Of a stretch of DNA of 64,000 bases, positions 45,910-57,180 are shown piece by piece. Numbering within the stretch: position 1 is the first letter of the stretch; the number at the start of each line of letters is the position of its first letter. A program made the translations under genes and the position numbers. The stretch is from Schistosoma haematobium (Eukaryota > Platyhelminthes > Trematoda > Strigeidida > Schistosomatidae). The notes under the pieces were generated by a model. The model was not told the DNA's origin. It searched no databases and was given only the letters and a program-made list of their open reading frames with translations. The stretch covers positions 78,420,364 to 78,484,363 of the forward strand of contig NC_067196.1 of assembly GCF_000699445.3 (NCBI RefSeq), in the 5' to 3' direction.

Positions 45910-46555
45910 TTCAGACACTCATAAACATTTAAAATACATAAAATAATTTTATGTGGAAAGGAATTTTTACAAAACTACATAACTGATTTCGTGTATTTCT
46001 GCCATGAGTTAAAGCTTATTTTATTAAATAATTATAATTTTATCAGGGCTTATGAAATAAACCCCAAATCTATTCAATTGTTTCTTCACAAAATATCATC
46101 TAATAACTTTGTTTAACTGATTAACTTAGTCAATGAATTTAGTAGAACGACTATAATTGTTTTTAATGAAATAGATAGCCAAATCTAAACGTTAATCCTG
46201 AATTTAATGACATGCAGAAAAAATAATAGTACGATAATCATATGACTAAAAATTGATAGTCTATTTACACTATGTATTTGTTCATTTATTTGTTAAACAT
46301 TAAGCAAGTATACAATTAATTCATGTTAGTACCAAAAAAAATAATTAATAATGATGATTAAATTATGTAACTCAGGCTGCTCGTGAAATTTATACTAGAC
46401 GTTTTAAGTCTATCAGATTTAATTTGTCAGGAATTTCATACGTTTTTCAAGAATGTATCTAACGCGACAATGTGTAGCCTTCCGGAGTTATCGATGATAG
46501 AAAAATAACTTTTAGAATATATTATTATATCATTGATTTGTGAACTAATTAATTA
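45910..46555. other. AT-rich non-coding
   Basis: 46380-46500 has a higher GC block (GCCTTCCGGAGTTATCG) that I cannot classify. Confidence 0.35.
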
Positions 46556-46642
46556 TCAGAAAGGGGTTTTGCGGAGATTTTAGTAATTTTGTGGTTGAAT
46601 TCATGAGCCAGTTATAGCTAGACCACTATCGAAAACCTGGAA

Positions 46643-46688
46643 GCACTGGACAGCCGTTTCGCCCTAGTATGGGACTCCTCAGCAGTGT
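46643..46688 (-). ncRNA. Hammerhead ribozyme, HHR-SINE-1, intact core
   Basis: On minus: stem I ACACTG / CAGTGC (five pairs), CTGAGGA, stem II GTCC / GGGC, GAA, stem III ACGG/CTGT, GTC before cleavage. Only G-U wobbles and one outer mismatch deviate from perfect pairing. Confidence 0.75.
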
Positions 46689-46865
46689 GCATCCACCATT
46701 TCGCCCCGCGAGATTCGAGCCCAGGACGGTGGCTCAACTTCGTGGATTGGTTGAAGTTAGACATCAACACCGTTGAATGTCGGCTCAGTGGTTTAGAGGT
46801 TAAGCGTTCGCGTACGAGACTGTTAAGTCCTGGGTTCGTAACTCATGAGACGTGATCCTGGACGC

Positions 46866-46911
46866 GCACTGCTGAGGAGTGCCACACTAGGACGAAACAG
46901 CCGTCCAGTGC
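46866..46911 (+). ncRNA. Hammerhead ribozyme, HHR-SINE-1, core intact with a stem II mismatch
   Basis: GCACTG / CAGTGC stem I perfect, CTGAGGA, stem II GTGC / GGAC with one G-G mismatch, GAA, stem III ACAG/CCGT (two outer pairs), GTC before cleavage. Confidence 0.65.
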
Positions 46912-46965
46912 TTACAGGTTTTTCATGGTGGTCTAGCTTCAATCGGCTCATGAATTCAACCGTAT

Positions 46966-47160
46966 AATAGTACTCCTCGTGGAGGGAAATGAGCCGTCCA
47001 TTAGCATTCTCCATCCAACTCTGTCTTGGACAGACACTTCCAGTTATTACCGATTGCCATTCATTCTCTTGATTTTTGCATCCAATCCTTCTTTACGGTG
47101 TGTTCCCTGGCCTTTCTCTTTTCTGTTTCCTTTCAGGAATCCAAGTTAACGCTCTAAACT
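46966..47160 (-). mobile_element. RTE-like 3' end fragment
   Basis: On minus: TTGGATTCCTGAAAGGAAAC, AGAGAAAGGCCAGGGAACAC, AACTGGAAGTGTCTGTCC, GTTGGATGGAGAATGC, CTCCACGAGG. It lacks the GTAAGT tail because it abuts the SINE pair on its left. Confidence 0.7.
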
Positions 47161-47353
47161 AATAACTATATAGTAATTCTATAAAATGTTTATTAACTAG
47201 AAAATTTTCATTAATAGATGCATGCAATCATTTAATTACAGTAGAAAATTTATTTTCAAATTAAATCATATTAATTATTCCAATTTATTTATTGTCATCT
47301 ATTCAAAGAAATCAAATAGAACTTTCTAAGTGAATACAAGCATGCGAGCACAC

Positions 47354-47412
47354 ACATACATACATACACACATACATACACATAGAAACACAAACACACA
47401 CGCACACACATA
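47354..47412. repeat. (ACATA/CACA)n microsatellite
   Basis: Degenerate ACATACATACACACA-type repeat. Confidence 0.85.
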
Positions 47413-47414
47413 GG

Positions 47415-48100
47415 GAAGTATTTAACCAAACTATAAGTAAACAAATAAATTACTTAATTATTTAAATAAACAATTAAATTTTTGTTTACATTAAGACAAA
47501 AGTTAATTTTTGTAAAAGATGGTGAAAATTAGATTAGAAAGTATTAAATAGAAAATTTCTTTATTTTTCACTTTGATTACTCATGTCCATCAGTATATTT
47601 CAAGAGAAGAAAGAAAAATAAAAGATAAAAAGAAGAGAAAGAAAAAGAAGAAGAAGAGAAGAACAGATAACTATTGTGTTATCTTCAATATTGTTGAATT
47701 CTTATTAATATTGTACAGAATAGATTCCAGTTTATCTTAATAAATCTCACATCAATTATAATCTATTTATTTAATGAAATGAACTTTCTTTTAAGGATTA
47801 TTCAATTAATGTTTATGAATTTATAAATAAAAAAAGGTTAGTAAGTAATACAATTATGTTAACTTAGACTAAGTGTCGTTATATTGTAAAGTATAATTAA
47901 GAAAACTGGATACTAATTAAAGATGGTTATGAATTTTACTTCTAGAATGATAATGTAATGTCTATTTTCTAAATAATCATCTATGGTGTATTACATTGTG
48001 ATCTGTTGTGTAAATTATTTGATATAATTCTGTGTTCTTTAAAAGATTATCATTGTATTTGAATATGTATTTCATACATTCTCTAGTTTAATTATGATCA
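47415..48100. other. AT-rich non-coding with purine tract
   Basis: GAAAGAAAAA/GAAGAAG purine tract at about 47605-47665. No gene. Confidence 0.4.
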
Positions 48101-48109
48101 GGAATTCAT

Positions 48110-48948
48110 TATCAATAGACAGCTAAGAACCAACTAGACGATTTGGACTTTGCAGATAACCTAGCCCTCGTATCCAATACACACGAAAAAATTCAGATAA
48201 AGACAGCCAGTGTAGTAGCGGTCTCTGCATCGTTAGGTCTCAACATACAAAAGGGGAAAACCAAAGTCCTCAAATTCGAAGCGGAAAACAGCAATCCAAT
48301 CACACTTGATGGAGAAACTCTGGAAGATGAAGAATCCTTCACATATTTGGAAAGCATCATCTATGAATAAGGAGGATCAGATGCAGACGTAAAGGCGAAG
48401 ATTGGCAAAGCAAGAGCCGCATTCCTGCAATTGAAGAACATATGAAACTGAAAACAACTTTCAACCAATATCAAAGTGAAGATCTTCAATACGAACATCA
48501 AGGCAGTTCTACTGTACGGAGCTGAAACTTGGAGAACTACTACAACCATCATCAAGAAGGTACAAGTATTTATGAATAGTTGTCTACGCAAGATACTCAA
48601 CATCCATTGGCCGGATACCATCAATAACAGCCTATTGTAGGAGAGAACAAACCAGCTTCCAACTGAAGAAGAAATTAGGAAAAGACGATGGAAATAGGTA
48701 GGACATACATTACGCAAGTCATCAAACTGAATCACGAGGCAAGCCCTAACTTGGAATCCTTTAGGGAAGCGGAAAAGAGGAAGGCCAAGGAACACATTAC
48801 GTCGGGAAGTAGAATCAGATATGAAAAGGATGAATGACAACTGGAAGGAGCTGAAAAGGATTGCTTTGGACAGTGTTGGATGGAGAATGCCGGTGAGCGG
48901 TTTATGCTCCTTCACGATGTGTAACAGGCGTAAGTAAGTAAGTAATAT
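48110..48948 (+). mobile_element. RTE-like non-LTR retrotransposon, 3' third
   Basis: LDDLDFADNLALVSNTHEKI (motif C with FADN), LGLNIQKGKTKVLKFEAENS, SFTYLESIIYE, a stop, [71 protein letters not shown], and a GTAAGTAAGTAAGTA tail at 48931. Stops are few, so it is younger than most copies here. Confidence 0.9.
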
Positions 48949-48949
48949 T

Positions 48950-49790
48950 ATTTTCCTCGTGTGATTGATTAAGGGTTTTAGTAATGATGGCCAAGAAGTT
49001 CAAGTAAAGTAGTAAACTTGTAGTGGTACTGGTTCCTAAGTAAATGGTCTTTGAAGCTGAACATAATTTATTTTCAACATGCGACATTAATAGATCAATA
49101 ATGGAGAACGCGGGAACAATTCATTCAATCGGATGACATGGCTTAGCCTCGCAGACGTGGTCATTTTTTATGACATGTCTTTATTCATATTAAATATATT
49201 ATTTTACCTACAGACCATATGTGTTCTTCAGAAATATTATACATTATATTGCTGATTCTTATGATACTATTAGTCAGAGTAGATAATGATGGGACTCCCA
49301 CGTAAGATCCGATAGATTAGGTAGTCACATCATGATAAATCTACAATTTTAGGATTAGGTCTGTTATTGTTAGCAATAATTATAACGAACTAGACCATAA
49401 TGCTACAAACTATCATAAGTAATTGAATTTCAAGCTACTGTACAATCAAAAATCAATTTTAGTGCACTATCAATAATGTAAAACGTGAATCTATAAGTAT
49501 AGATTGATAAGAAAATATGAAGTTATGGAATTCATATTAATTATTATGCGTAAACTGAAACTTAGACTATTTGTATGTTATTGCATCAAACATATTTACA
49601 AATTATGTTTCTAATCTCATCCTTCTTAATCCTAACTAAGAAATGAATCACTCATTCACAGTGGAATCGTTAGTGTTAATGATAAACCAAAGGGAACTTG
49701 ACTGCTAACATTCATATATGACACGATATGCATATGAACGATAAACAATACCATTTTTCATAAATGGGATTAATAGCATGAAATACCATT
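48950..49790. other. AT-rich non-coding
   Basis: No supported feature. Confidence 0.4.
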
Positions 49791-49794
49791 TTAA

Positions 49795-50035
49795 TTAATA
49801 TCACCGTTGGATACCGCCTGGGTGGTTTAGAGCTTATGTGTTCACACGCGAGACCGAACGTCCCGGGTTCGAGTTCCGCGTTCTGGGTCATGGGTACGCA
49901 CTGCCGAAGAGTCCTATACTAGGACAAAGCGGCCTTCCACTGCTTCTGGGTTTTTAATGGTGGTCTAACATTTATTCGTTCATGATATCAATTGAAACTC
50001 AACAATCTCCATAACCCTGTACTGATAATGCCTTT
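49795..50035 (+). mobile_element. HHR-SINE-1, single plus copy
   Basis: A full tRNA-like region (GGATACCGCCTGGGTGGTTTA; GTCCCGGGTTCGAGTTCCG), a ribozyme with the core mutated (CCGAAGA, AAAG), and a full 3' end (CAACAATCTCCATAACCC, CTGATAATG). This is one of the few copies with no inverted partner. Confidence 0.82.
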
Positions 50036-50354
50036 TTAATCAAAAGTAATAATGAACTTGCTCGACTCAAGCGTTTTTACCTTTTATCTATTATCTATTA
50101 GTCAAGATGTTAATGTCGATATATTTAAGGTAGATTGATGTCCCCTTAATGCAACCACTAACATCAAAAAATAATCTATCTATGCCTTATGTTTGTAAAT
50201 GTTGATTCATCGATAATAACATGATATGAACATAAAAAAACCAATCGTTCAGTATACTATTTAATAGCATACATAAATAAATAAGGCTAATATGTACACT
50301 AAGATATTTAAAGACAATAAATTATTTTAACACACTTATATAAGCATACCAGTA

Positions 50355-50428
50355 TTCCAGAGCTGGAGAACAAAACTCCACCAAAATCATCTACCTGAGC
50401 TACAAATCTTCTCCACCATCTCAATACC
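50355..50428. repeat. Family D half-repeat
   Basis: GAGAACAAAACTCCACCAAA, ATCATCTACCTGAGC and AAATCTTCTCCACCATC. Confidence 0.6.
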
Positions 50429-50924
50429 AGTGTTCCATTTGTTTTTCTTCTCAATTATAAGAAGAATAGATTTGAACATGAATCATGTGAAATTCTACTG
50501 TCCATCGAATTATTGTAAATATACGAATAAACAGGAATAGAATCTATTTTAAACAAAATATCATTTTGTTGAATTCTATGGTGAAGCAGGATTGAGTGTA
50601 GACAATTTTGATCATTAATGATATTTATTTTTAAAAAAACCAGTTCAAATAACTGAAATGTCCCCAATATGTGAATACATTTCCATCAGCAAACCTTCAA
50701 GGTAAATTATCATTTATCGCAGCTTTATAAGCCCATATGATAGTGATTCAGTAAATATTAAGGGATACGTTTATAATGTTGGTGATGACAGATAGAAAGG
50801 ACATCAAGCCAAGATGGTAAACAGGTGTCGACTTCATAAATTGATAAATGAACTATAAGATGACAATCTAAGAGCCACCTACCCTTTAAGCAGATTGTAC
50901 CTATTTTTATTTTCAGTTGATATT

Positions 50925-51095
50925 ATGGCTGAATTTTAGACCACTGTTGAAAACCTGAAAGTACTGGACGGTCGTTTGGTCTTAGTATGGGACTCCTCAA
51001 CAGTGCGCGTCCACGATCTCGCACGCGAGACTCGAACCCAGAAACTATCGGCCTCATATGCTCACTAGTGACTATCTCCAAGAGGTATTTCCTAA
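50925..51095 (-). mobile_element. HHR-SINE-1, minus copy
   Basis: Runs from the 3' part (TTTTAGACCACTGTTGAAAA) to the tRNA-like B-box (GCGAGACTCGAACCCAG), then into leader-like CTCATATGCTCACTAGTGAC. The A-box region is skipped. The ribozyme is inactive (C3 to U, GAAA to CAAA). Confidence 0.75.
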
Positions 51096-51099
51096 ATAA

Positions 51100-51585
51100 C
51101 TTCCAATGGCATGTAAATTTCAGAAGACAATACGTAGCGTATATTATAGAGCTACGAGTACACATAACAAATACGAGCAGAAATGAGAATGAAAGTGAAT
51201 GCCAGTGAGCGAATAAGGACGGATAAAGAGAAGAATGAGTTGATATGATTTAAAAAGCATACATATGCAGGAAAGTGAATGAGATTTAAACAACTAACGT
51301 TTAGGCTAGTAAGAAAGATATATTTATAGGCTGCGACACATAATGAAGCATAGATGCTCATACATACATGGTAATAATAATACAAGGATATAGACAAATT
51401 GTTACTGTTCTAGCGACACTGTATTGTTAAATAAGTTAATTTCAAAGCTTAACAAAATTAAACGTATACAGACTCATATAGGTAAGGAGCTATATATTGA
51501 ACAATCTCTAGGTTCTCACATCACGACAATAAATTAAAACAAATATGACTATTGTTCTTGTATCATTAATTATTTGTCAATAGTT
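51100..51585. other. Non-coding
   Basis: Several short frames, none family-like. No repeat assigned. Confidence 0.35.
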
Positions 51586-51589
51586 TTAA

Positions 51590-52062
51590 TTAGACATTAT
51601 AGTAATTTAATAGTTGAATTCATGAGTCAGTTGAAGCTAGACCATCAAGGGAAGCCTGAACAGTCGTTTCCTCCTAGTATGCCACTCCTCAGTATCGCGC
51701 ACCCAGGATCCCGCCCCGTGAGACTCGAACCCAGGACATATAGGTCTTACGAGCGAACACGTAAGTTCTAAACTACTAAGCCGTCATCCATCGATATTAA
51801 AGTCTAACTTCAACCAATCCGCAAAATTGCACCACCATCTACCATTATCATCAGTGAGTTACTATCTCGCAACAGAATTGATCGAACTCAACTGGTCACT
51901 GCTTCCTACTAGAACTTCAGGAAATATCTCTTGGAGATAGTCACTAGTGAGCATATGAGACCGATAGTTCCTGGGTTCGAATTTCGCGAGGCGAGATAGT
52001 GGATGCGCACTGTTAAGGAGTGGCATACTAGAACGAAACGGCCTTCCAGTGCTTCTATCTTT
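51590..52062. mobile_element. HHR-SINE-1 inverted pair: full minus unit, then a plus ribozyme part
   Basis: The minus unit (51608-51950) runs from GTTGAATTCATGAGTCAG through the ribozyme (stem II mutated), tRNA-like region and leader (to ATAGTCACTAGTGAGCATAT). The plus part begins at GAGACCGATAGTTCCTGGG and ends TTCCAGTGCTTCT with a mutated core (TTAAGGA). A PLE-1 copy follows directly, so the SINE 3' end is replaced by PLE sequence at about 52060. Confidence 0.8.
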
Positions 52063-52445
52063 TTCTTTGTCAAAGAAAGAACAAGGTGCATACTTCATTC
52101 AAAACCTAAAGGACATGAAAACCGTTGTGTCACATCCCATTGTGTTTACCAATTTAAATATGTATGTGGTCACACATACATAAGGAGGAGCAATCGTGAT
52201 CTCAATATTAAGGTGTGTGAACATGTACCAAAATGGCTGCAGAAACGAATACAATCAAGTGACCCAATGAGAGCAGAGGATCCATCATCCTCTATTGCTA
52301 AACGTATAATCGAAACAGGCCATAAGATTGATCTAAACTCGGTTTTTGTGGTGTTGTGTAAAAGTGTAAAAGGGTGTATACTAAGGTTTATTGCAGCCTT
52401 AGCCATACAAAAATTCAAACCCCCTTTGTGTATTCAAAAATAGTT
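52063..52445 (+). mobile_element. PLE-1: GIY-YIG endonuclease, uninterrupted C-terminal segment
   Basis: FFVKERTRCILHSKPKGHEN, RCVTSHCVYQFKYVCGHTYI, RRSNRDLNIKVCEHVPKWLQ, SSIAKRIIETGHKIDLNSVF and a C-terminus at AIQKFKPPLCIQK, then a stop. The family Cys/His residues and the YIxR core are present, although the usual Gly of YIGR is Arg (YIRR), which may impair catalysis. 5'-truncated. It is the sister copy of 6043-6560. Confidence 0.85.
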
Positions 52446-52785
52446 TGTTCTCACCTTAAACCTACCCTGGTAATATTGACTTATTATCCAGAGTGATTAG
52501 GTGTCCAATTGTGTTCACATTATTGTTATTACTCTTATTATTATTATCCTTGTCTCCTTTTACCCCGTTTCCAGTCTAGTTGACCTTTTGTTTTTATATA
52601 TAAATGTTCCTAACAAGTATATAATGTGTGATCAGATTGTTCGAAATGTATTGTGCTAATATGTCATCACATCGTTCTAATAATCTTCGTTTTCTTATTA
52701 CATTATCGAAATCTATCAAAAGGACTAATTGCTTTCAATATTTGTTTCATCAAATGGATCTTTACAACGAATGGAATTATTGTCA
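52446..52785 (+). mobile_element. PLE-1 3' untranslated region
   Basis: Counterpart of 5530-5745 and 6043-6120 on the other strand. It shows the uninterrupted insertion site (GGTGTCCAATTGTGTTCACA) used by the RTE at 5.75 kb. Confidence 0.75.
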
Positions 52786-52952
52786 GTTTAGGGGTTGTGG
52801 AGATTATTAAGTTTTTGATTGAGATCATAAACCGACTGATGTTAGACCACCATTGAAAACCTGGAAGCACTGGACGGCCATTTCGTCCTGTTGTGGGACT
52901 CCACAATGGTGGTCTAACAGCAATCGGTTCATGATCTCAATCAAAAATGCAA
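52786..52952. mobile_element. HHR-SINE-1 short foldback
   Basis: The minus 3' end (GTCAGTTTAGGGGTTGTGG...TGTTGTGGGACTCC) joins a plus 3' end (ACAATGGTGGTCTAACAGC...CTCAATCAAAAATGC). The junction falls within the ribozyme stem II region and no tRNA part is present. Confidence 0.8.
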
Positions 52953-53034
52953 CTATTATTATTATATCGACTAATCATCATTATCAAAAATATTCTGTTG
53001 ATTGTAATAAGTATTCTAATTTATTTTATTAATT

Positions 53035-53065
<31 letters not shown>

Positions 53066-53072
53066 ATATCGA
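53035..53072. repeat. (TA)n microsatellite
   Basis: Interrupted TA run. Confidence 0.9.
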
Positions 53073-53074
53073 TT

Positions 53075-53712
53075 TTTTTCTATATATTGTTCCAACAGAC
53101 ACCATCTGAATATCATAATATTTTTGTTGTTGTTGTAAAATTTATCAAGACAATTACATAACATACATTAAACTGTCAAATATTGTATAATCAGATAATC
53201 CTAATATATATATGCATAAGCCAATTCAGGATACAGAAGAAGAAGAAGAAAAAAAAACATCCACTATCTGATAACACATATTTATATCAATAACCACGAT
53301 GTATTCATGTTATATAACTTCCTCATAGTTCGTTTTATCATGAAATATCAGTAAAAACGATATTTCAATTCTTTTTTTTCTTTTTGTTTGTTTGTTTTTT
53401 GAAGAAGAAAAAAAAAGCCAAACAAAAATGATCAAGATAATGGTCTGAATTCACTTAACTACATATTTATTAATCAATTTTAGTCATTTTATTTACTTTT
53501 CTTTTTTTTGTCTGGAAAAAAATAGGAATAATCATGTTTCGACGTATTTCATTTGTTATGTAATTCCCTTTTTAAAGTCAGACCATTAATAAATCTGATA
53601 TTATCATAGTTTCAATTTTATTACCAAAAAATAAAAACAAAAAAATAAATTATGTAAACTTATTTAATGCATAAATAAATGAATATTTATATTGTTATTC
53701 GTTTATCTATAG
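53075..53712. other. AT-rich non-coding with poly-T and poly-A tracts
   Basis: No feature besides homopolymer tracts and a GAAGAAG run near 53236. Confidence 0.4.
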
Positions 53713-53714
53713 AA

Positions 53715-53955
53715 TAGATATATCTGATTGCATCACGATGTAAGCCCTAACTTGGAATCTTTTAGGGAAGCGGAAAAGAGGAAAACCAAAGAACACATTA
53801 TGTCGGGAAATAGAAGCAGATATGAAAAGGATCAATAGGAACTGGAAGGAGCTGGAAAGGATTGCCCAGGACAGGGTTGGATGGAGAATGCTGATAAGCG
53901 GCCTATGTTCCTTCACGATGAGTAACAGACGTAAGTAAGTAAGTAAGTATATCTA
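53715..53955 (+). mobile_element. RTE-like 3' end
   Basis: A TAAGCCCTAACTTGGAATC, TTAGGGAAGCGGAAAAGAGG, ACTGGAAGGAGCTGGAAAGG, GGTTGGATGGAGAATGC, then a GTAAGTAAGTAAGTAAGT tail at 53931-53948. Frameshifted. Confidence 0.85.
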
Positions 53956-54049
53956 ACATCAATGAAATATTCTGTGTTTGACTAATGTTTATTCAAAATT
54001 ATTCAATGCAGAGTACTTTTTTTGTTTCAGTTATAGTGTTTGATAAACT

Positions 54050-54585
54050 GTTGTACAATTTCAATAGTTGAGATCATGAGTCAATTGAAGCCAGATCAAC
54101 ATGGAAAACCTGGAAGAACTGGACAGCCATTTCGTCTTATTGTGGGACTCTTCAGCAGTGTGCATCCACGACCACTACTCGTGGGATTCGAACCCAGGAC
54201 TTACCAGTCTTGCGCGCGAACGCTTAACCTCTAAACCACTGAGCTGGCATCCAATCGTGGTAATGTCTAAATTCAACTAAACCACGAAATTGAGCGACAT
54301 ATCCATTATTGTCATCAGTGAGTTTCTATCTCACAACTGACCAGGTTGAACTCCTCTGGTCACTGTTTCTCACTAAAACTCCAGGAAATACATCTTGAAG
54401 CCAGTCATTAATGAGCATAAGTTGACTAGTATCAGAAGGGGTTTTGTGGAGATTGTACTAATTCCAATAGTTGAGATCATGAGTCAATTGAAGCTAGACC
54501 ACCATGGGAAACTGAAAGCACTGGACAGTCGTTTCGTCCTATTGTGGGACTCTTCAACAATGCGCATCTACAATTGTTCATTTTA
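54050..54585 (-). mobile_element. HHR-SINE-1 head-to-tail dimer (minus)
   Basis: Unit 1 spans 54057-54425 and is complete: 3' terminus, ribozyme, B-box (GGGATTCGAACCCAGGAC on plus), A-box (ACCACTGAGCTGGCATCC) and leader (GCCAGTCATTAATGAGC). It is followed without a gap by the 3' terminus of unit 2 (ACTAGTATCAGAAGGGG, TTTTGTGGAGATTG, TAGTTGAGATCATGAGTC), which runs into its ribozyme (UUGAAGA, inactive) and stops near 54585. This gives a unit length near 400 bases. Confidence 0.82.
54116..54161 (-). ncRNA. Hammerhead ribozyme in HHR-SINE-1 dimer unit 1
   Basis: On minus: stem I CACTG / CAGTT, CTGAAGA, stem II GTC / GAC (fourth pair lost), GAA, stem III ATGG/CTGT, GTC before cleavage. Core bases are conserved and the helices are slightly weakened. 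Confidence 0.55.
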
Positions 54586-54599
54586 TATTGTTTTTTGAA

Positions 54600-54768
54600 T
54601 CTTCCCATCGATGTTTGAGACTGAAATTGATCTGTGCAGATTGTCTCACGGAGTAAACACCAACTCTGGGATTCAGGTACATCCATCTGCCGAGTCCTAG
54701 ATAGGACGGAACGTGCGTCCTGGATTCGATTGCTAGCTACCATCCATCTTTACTTATAATCCCCTGTG
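54600..54768 (+). mobile_element. HHR-SINE-2 (Sm-alpha-like) 3' half
   Basis: GGGATTCAGGTACATCCAT then CTGCCGAGTCCTAGATAGG and ACGGAACGTGCGTCCTGG, then GATTGCTAGCTACCATCC. Two core changes (A6 to C; GGAA for GAAA) predict no cleavage. Stem I and stem III are intact. Confidence 0.8.
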
Positions 54769-54978
54769 CAATGATGTTCATAGTAAATCGATATTCGTGG
54801 TGTAAGGGAAAAACAAAGTTTTATAGATTTACTAATGAAGTGTTTGTAGGTGTTGTGACATGCTGTGACATACTGATACACAGTATGCCACATCCTAAAC
54901 CCCCCAATTGACTAATTCATCGAAAACACAAATTTGAACAAGAAAGTGTATTGAGTTACCGAATGAAATGCGTAAATA

Positions 54979-54981
<3 letters not shown>

Positions 54982-55036
<55 letters not shown>
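54982..55036. repeat. (TA)n microsatellite
   Basis: About 27 TA units. Confidence 0.97.
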
Positions 55037-55037
<1 letters not shown>

Positions 55038-55039
55038 CA

Positions 55040-55579
55040 GTCTATTTTTAGGCAATTGATCCATTGGCCCCAATGAAATGCACTGGATCTTTAGGTCACT
55101 TCTGGTTACCATCGGTTGACTTTTTGCTACTTTTGATTGACTCTTCATATCAATAAAGTTCGCGTACAAAAATGATCTTGAATTGCAGTTTTCAATGATG
55201 CCAATTGTTACATTTTGTTATTCAAAATCCAACCAAAAATTGGCATTAATAATAAAATATTTCCATGGTATTTTCTTTTCAATATAAATTACATTTTATG
55301 ATTTCGGAAAATAAACCATCATATTATACTATGAAAGTGTTATAATTTGATAAAATTTATAAAACTATATCAATATAAAGTCACTTGTGTGTAATGATTC
55401 TTATAAACCTTATAACATTATTTAGATAACCGGTAATGTCAGATGTAAATCAACTTTTCATTTTCATTACTGTTTGTTTGAATCCATTTAATAAGTTTGA
55501 TATGTGAATATTACAGAGTGTAAACAATCTAACAGTTATCTTTGCTTTACCTAATTTAATAAAAGTATTCCCATTTCCG

Positions 55580-55618
<39 letters not shown>

Positions 55619-56445
55619 AATTAGTTGTAAAGTCTATATTAAGGTTGTCATTGATTAACGCATCATCATGATTGTTACTGATTAGTTTGACCTAGTTCAT
55701 TTTAACATAGAATCTATTTGACAGGTTAATAAATGAATGAATATTTCAAATACAATTCGGTTATATATAACATATATCCAAACAAATTTTAATCATTCAA
55801 TATCCTGAATATAATAAATAGTGAAATTAAAACCTTATTATATATTATAATATTATTTTTGATAATTCAGCTTCTGATGTCAAATACTAATTATCGGTTA
55901 TGTTTAAATGAACCAAATAGTTAATGAATTAGCATCTATTTGATACGTTTTAGTTCTTTTAAAATTTTCTATTGTATTCTACTAGGATAATCATAAATCA
56001 TAGATCTTTTTCGAAATATTTCTAAAGAATTTGATTTGATTACCCTAGAAGAATGAATGAACTATTTCGGTAGAAACACTTCAAAGAAGTTTCAATTTTT
56101 GAATTTGATTTTGTTCACTATTTCCTTACAGATGCTAATTCTGATAAATAAAATAAATTATGCTTATATTAACTTTGATTCTTTTACTGTTAACTCTGAA
56201 GTTTTTTTCATTTTAGTATGGTTTGAATTACTGCTACTGTGTAACTAATGTCATGTATAAAAATGGAAAGCCCATTTTTATTTTTAAAAATTACTTCCTA
56301 GGAACAAAAATCTCATGATCTGAAGTATATGTAATCAGTACAATTTCAAATTTGCTATTTTAGTTCTGACAAGAAGTTGGAATAAGTTTTGTAAAGGTCC
56401 GAGTTATTCTGTTTCAGATGTTTACGTTTTCTTAAAAAATCACAA
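55040..56445. other. AT-rich non-coding
   Basis: A TTA triplet run at 55581-55617. No gene is supported. Confidence 0.45.
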
Positions 56446-56447
56446 AC

Positions 56448-56620
56448 TGACCAAATTTAAGCCACTATTGGAAACCTGAGAACGAAGAAGAGTCTCTTTA
56501 TCCTAGTGTGAGACGTCTCATATCCGGGACTCGAGACCAGTGCTTTCAGTTTTTCGGTGGTGGTCTAACTAAGATAAGTTTGTGATTTAAAGTACGGAGA
56601 TTCTAGAATCTCCACAAATC
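56448..56620. mobile_element. HHR-SINE-1 compact foldback, old
   Basis: The left minus end (ATTTAAGCCACTATTGGAAA, ATCCTAGTGTGAGACGTC) joins a plus 3' end (AGTGCTTTCAGTTTTTCGG, GTGGTCTAACTAAGATAAG). Highly diverged. Confidence 0.6.
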
Positions 56621-56814
56621 TTCCCATAAAAATTGCAATAAAGCGCTCAATAGTAGCTATCGTGAAGATCCAGCTCTTGAAGTGAGAAACTGTGACCAGT
56701 CGAGTTCAACCAGACAGCTATCCACCGCAGGCAATCGAAGATAATCTCGCAATATCACGAGTCTTCGTTTCGATTCACAGATGTAGATTTGTGTGTGTGT
56801 GCGCTTGAGGAATC

Positions 56815-56875
56815 AGCCGTCTTATGTTTCCAGATTTCCAGTGGGGGGTCTAAGACAAGTTTATGATCTAGAAAC
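56815..56875 (+). mobile_element. HHR-SINE-1 3' fragment inside an exon-like frame
   Basis: TTCCAGATTTCCAGTGGGG then GTCTAAGACAAGTTTATGAT is a SINE 3' end. It lies between an AG and a GTAAGTGT, and one frame stays open to 56950 (FPVGGLRQVYDLETMEMKSD...). I think the exon appearance is accidental, but it could be an exonised SINE. Confidence 0.4.
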
Positions 56876-57180
56876 TATGGAAATGAAAAGCGATAAAATA
56901 TCTGTTAATGATAATGAGTTACTGACCAAAATAAGAAAAGATGAAAATGTAAGTGTTAGGAGCCTGAATATTGATCAAGAAGATGGACAAAGATAGGTAC
57001 TTACTAAAAAATGGTTGCGTAACTTGAGAAGTTGATATGAAATGCTATCAGAGTAAAATTAGAAACAGAAAAATGTCTTTGGATGATTAAAGGCCATTAA
57101 AGGAAGTTAGAGGGAGAGTAATGGATTTGAAAAATAGGTAAAACAAAAACATGGTATAAATAAGATTGTATATGTTACTG

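Larger units (their letters stand above)
46560..46965. mobile_element. HHR-SINE-1 inverted pair with two well-preserved ribozymes
   Basis: The left minus arm runs 46590-46732 (GGTTGAATTCATGAGCC to the B-box GATTCGAGCCCAGGAC). The right plus unit (from about 46735) includes a leader (TGGATTGGTTGAAGTTAG), the A-box TCGGCTCAGTGGTTTAG, the B-box AAGTCCTGGGTTCG and the ribozyme, and ends GGCTCATGAATTCAACC. Matching inverted termini bound the pair. The outer left flank ATCAGAAAGGGGTTTTGCGG is the outermost 3' segment. Confidence 0.87.

Noticed and set aside
48361..48915. 184-codon minus frame
   Set aside because: Antisense shadow of the plus-strand RTE element. The same applies to 8978-9613 and 37418-37705.
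56793..56996. Exon-like frame between AG and GTAAGT
   Set aside because: Its first half is a SINE 3' end. Exonisation is possible but unsupported.
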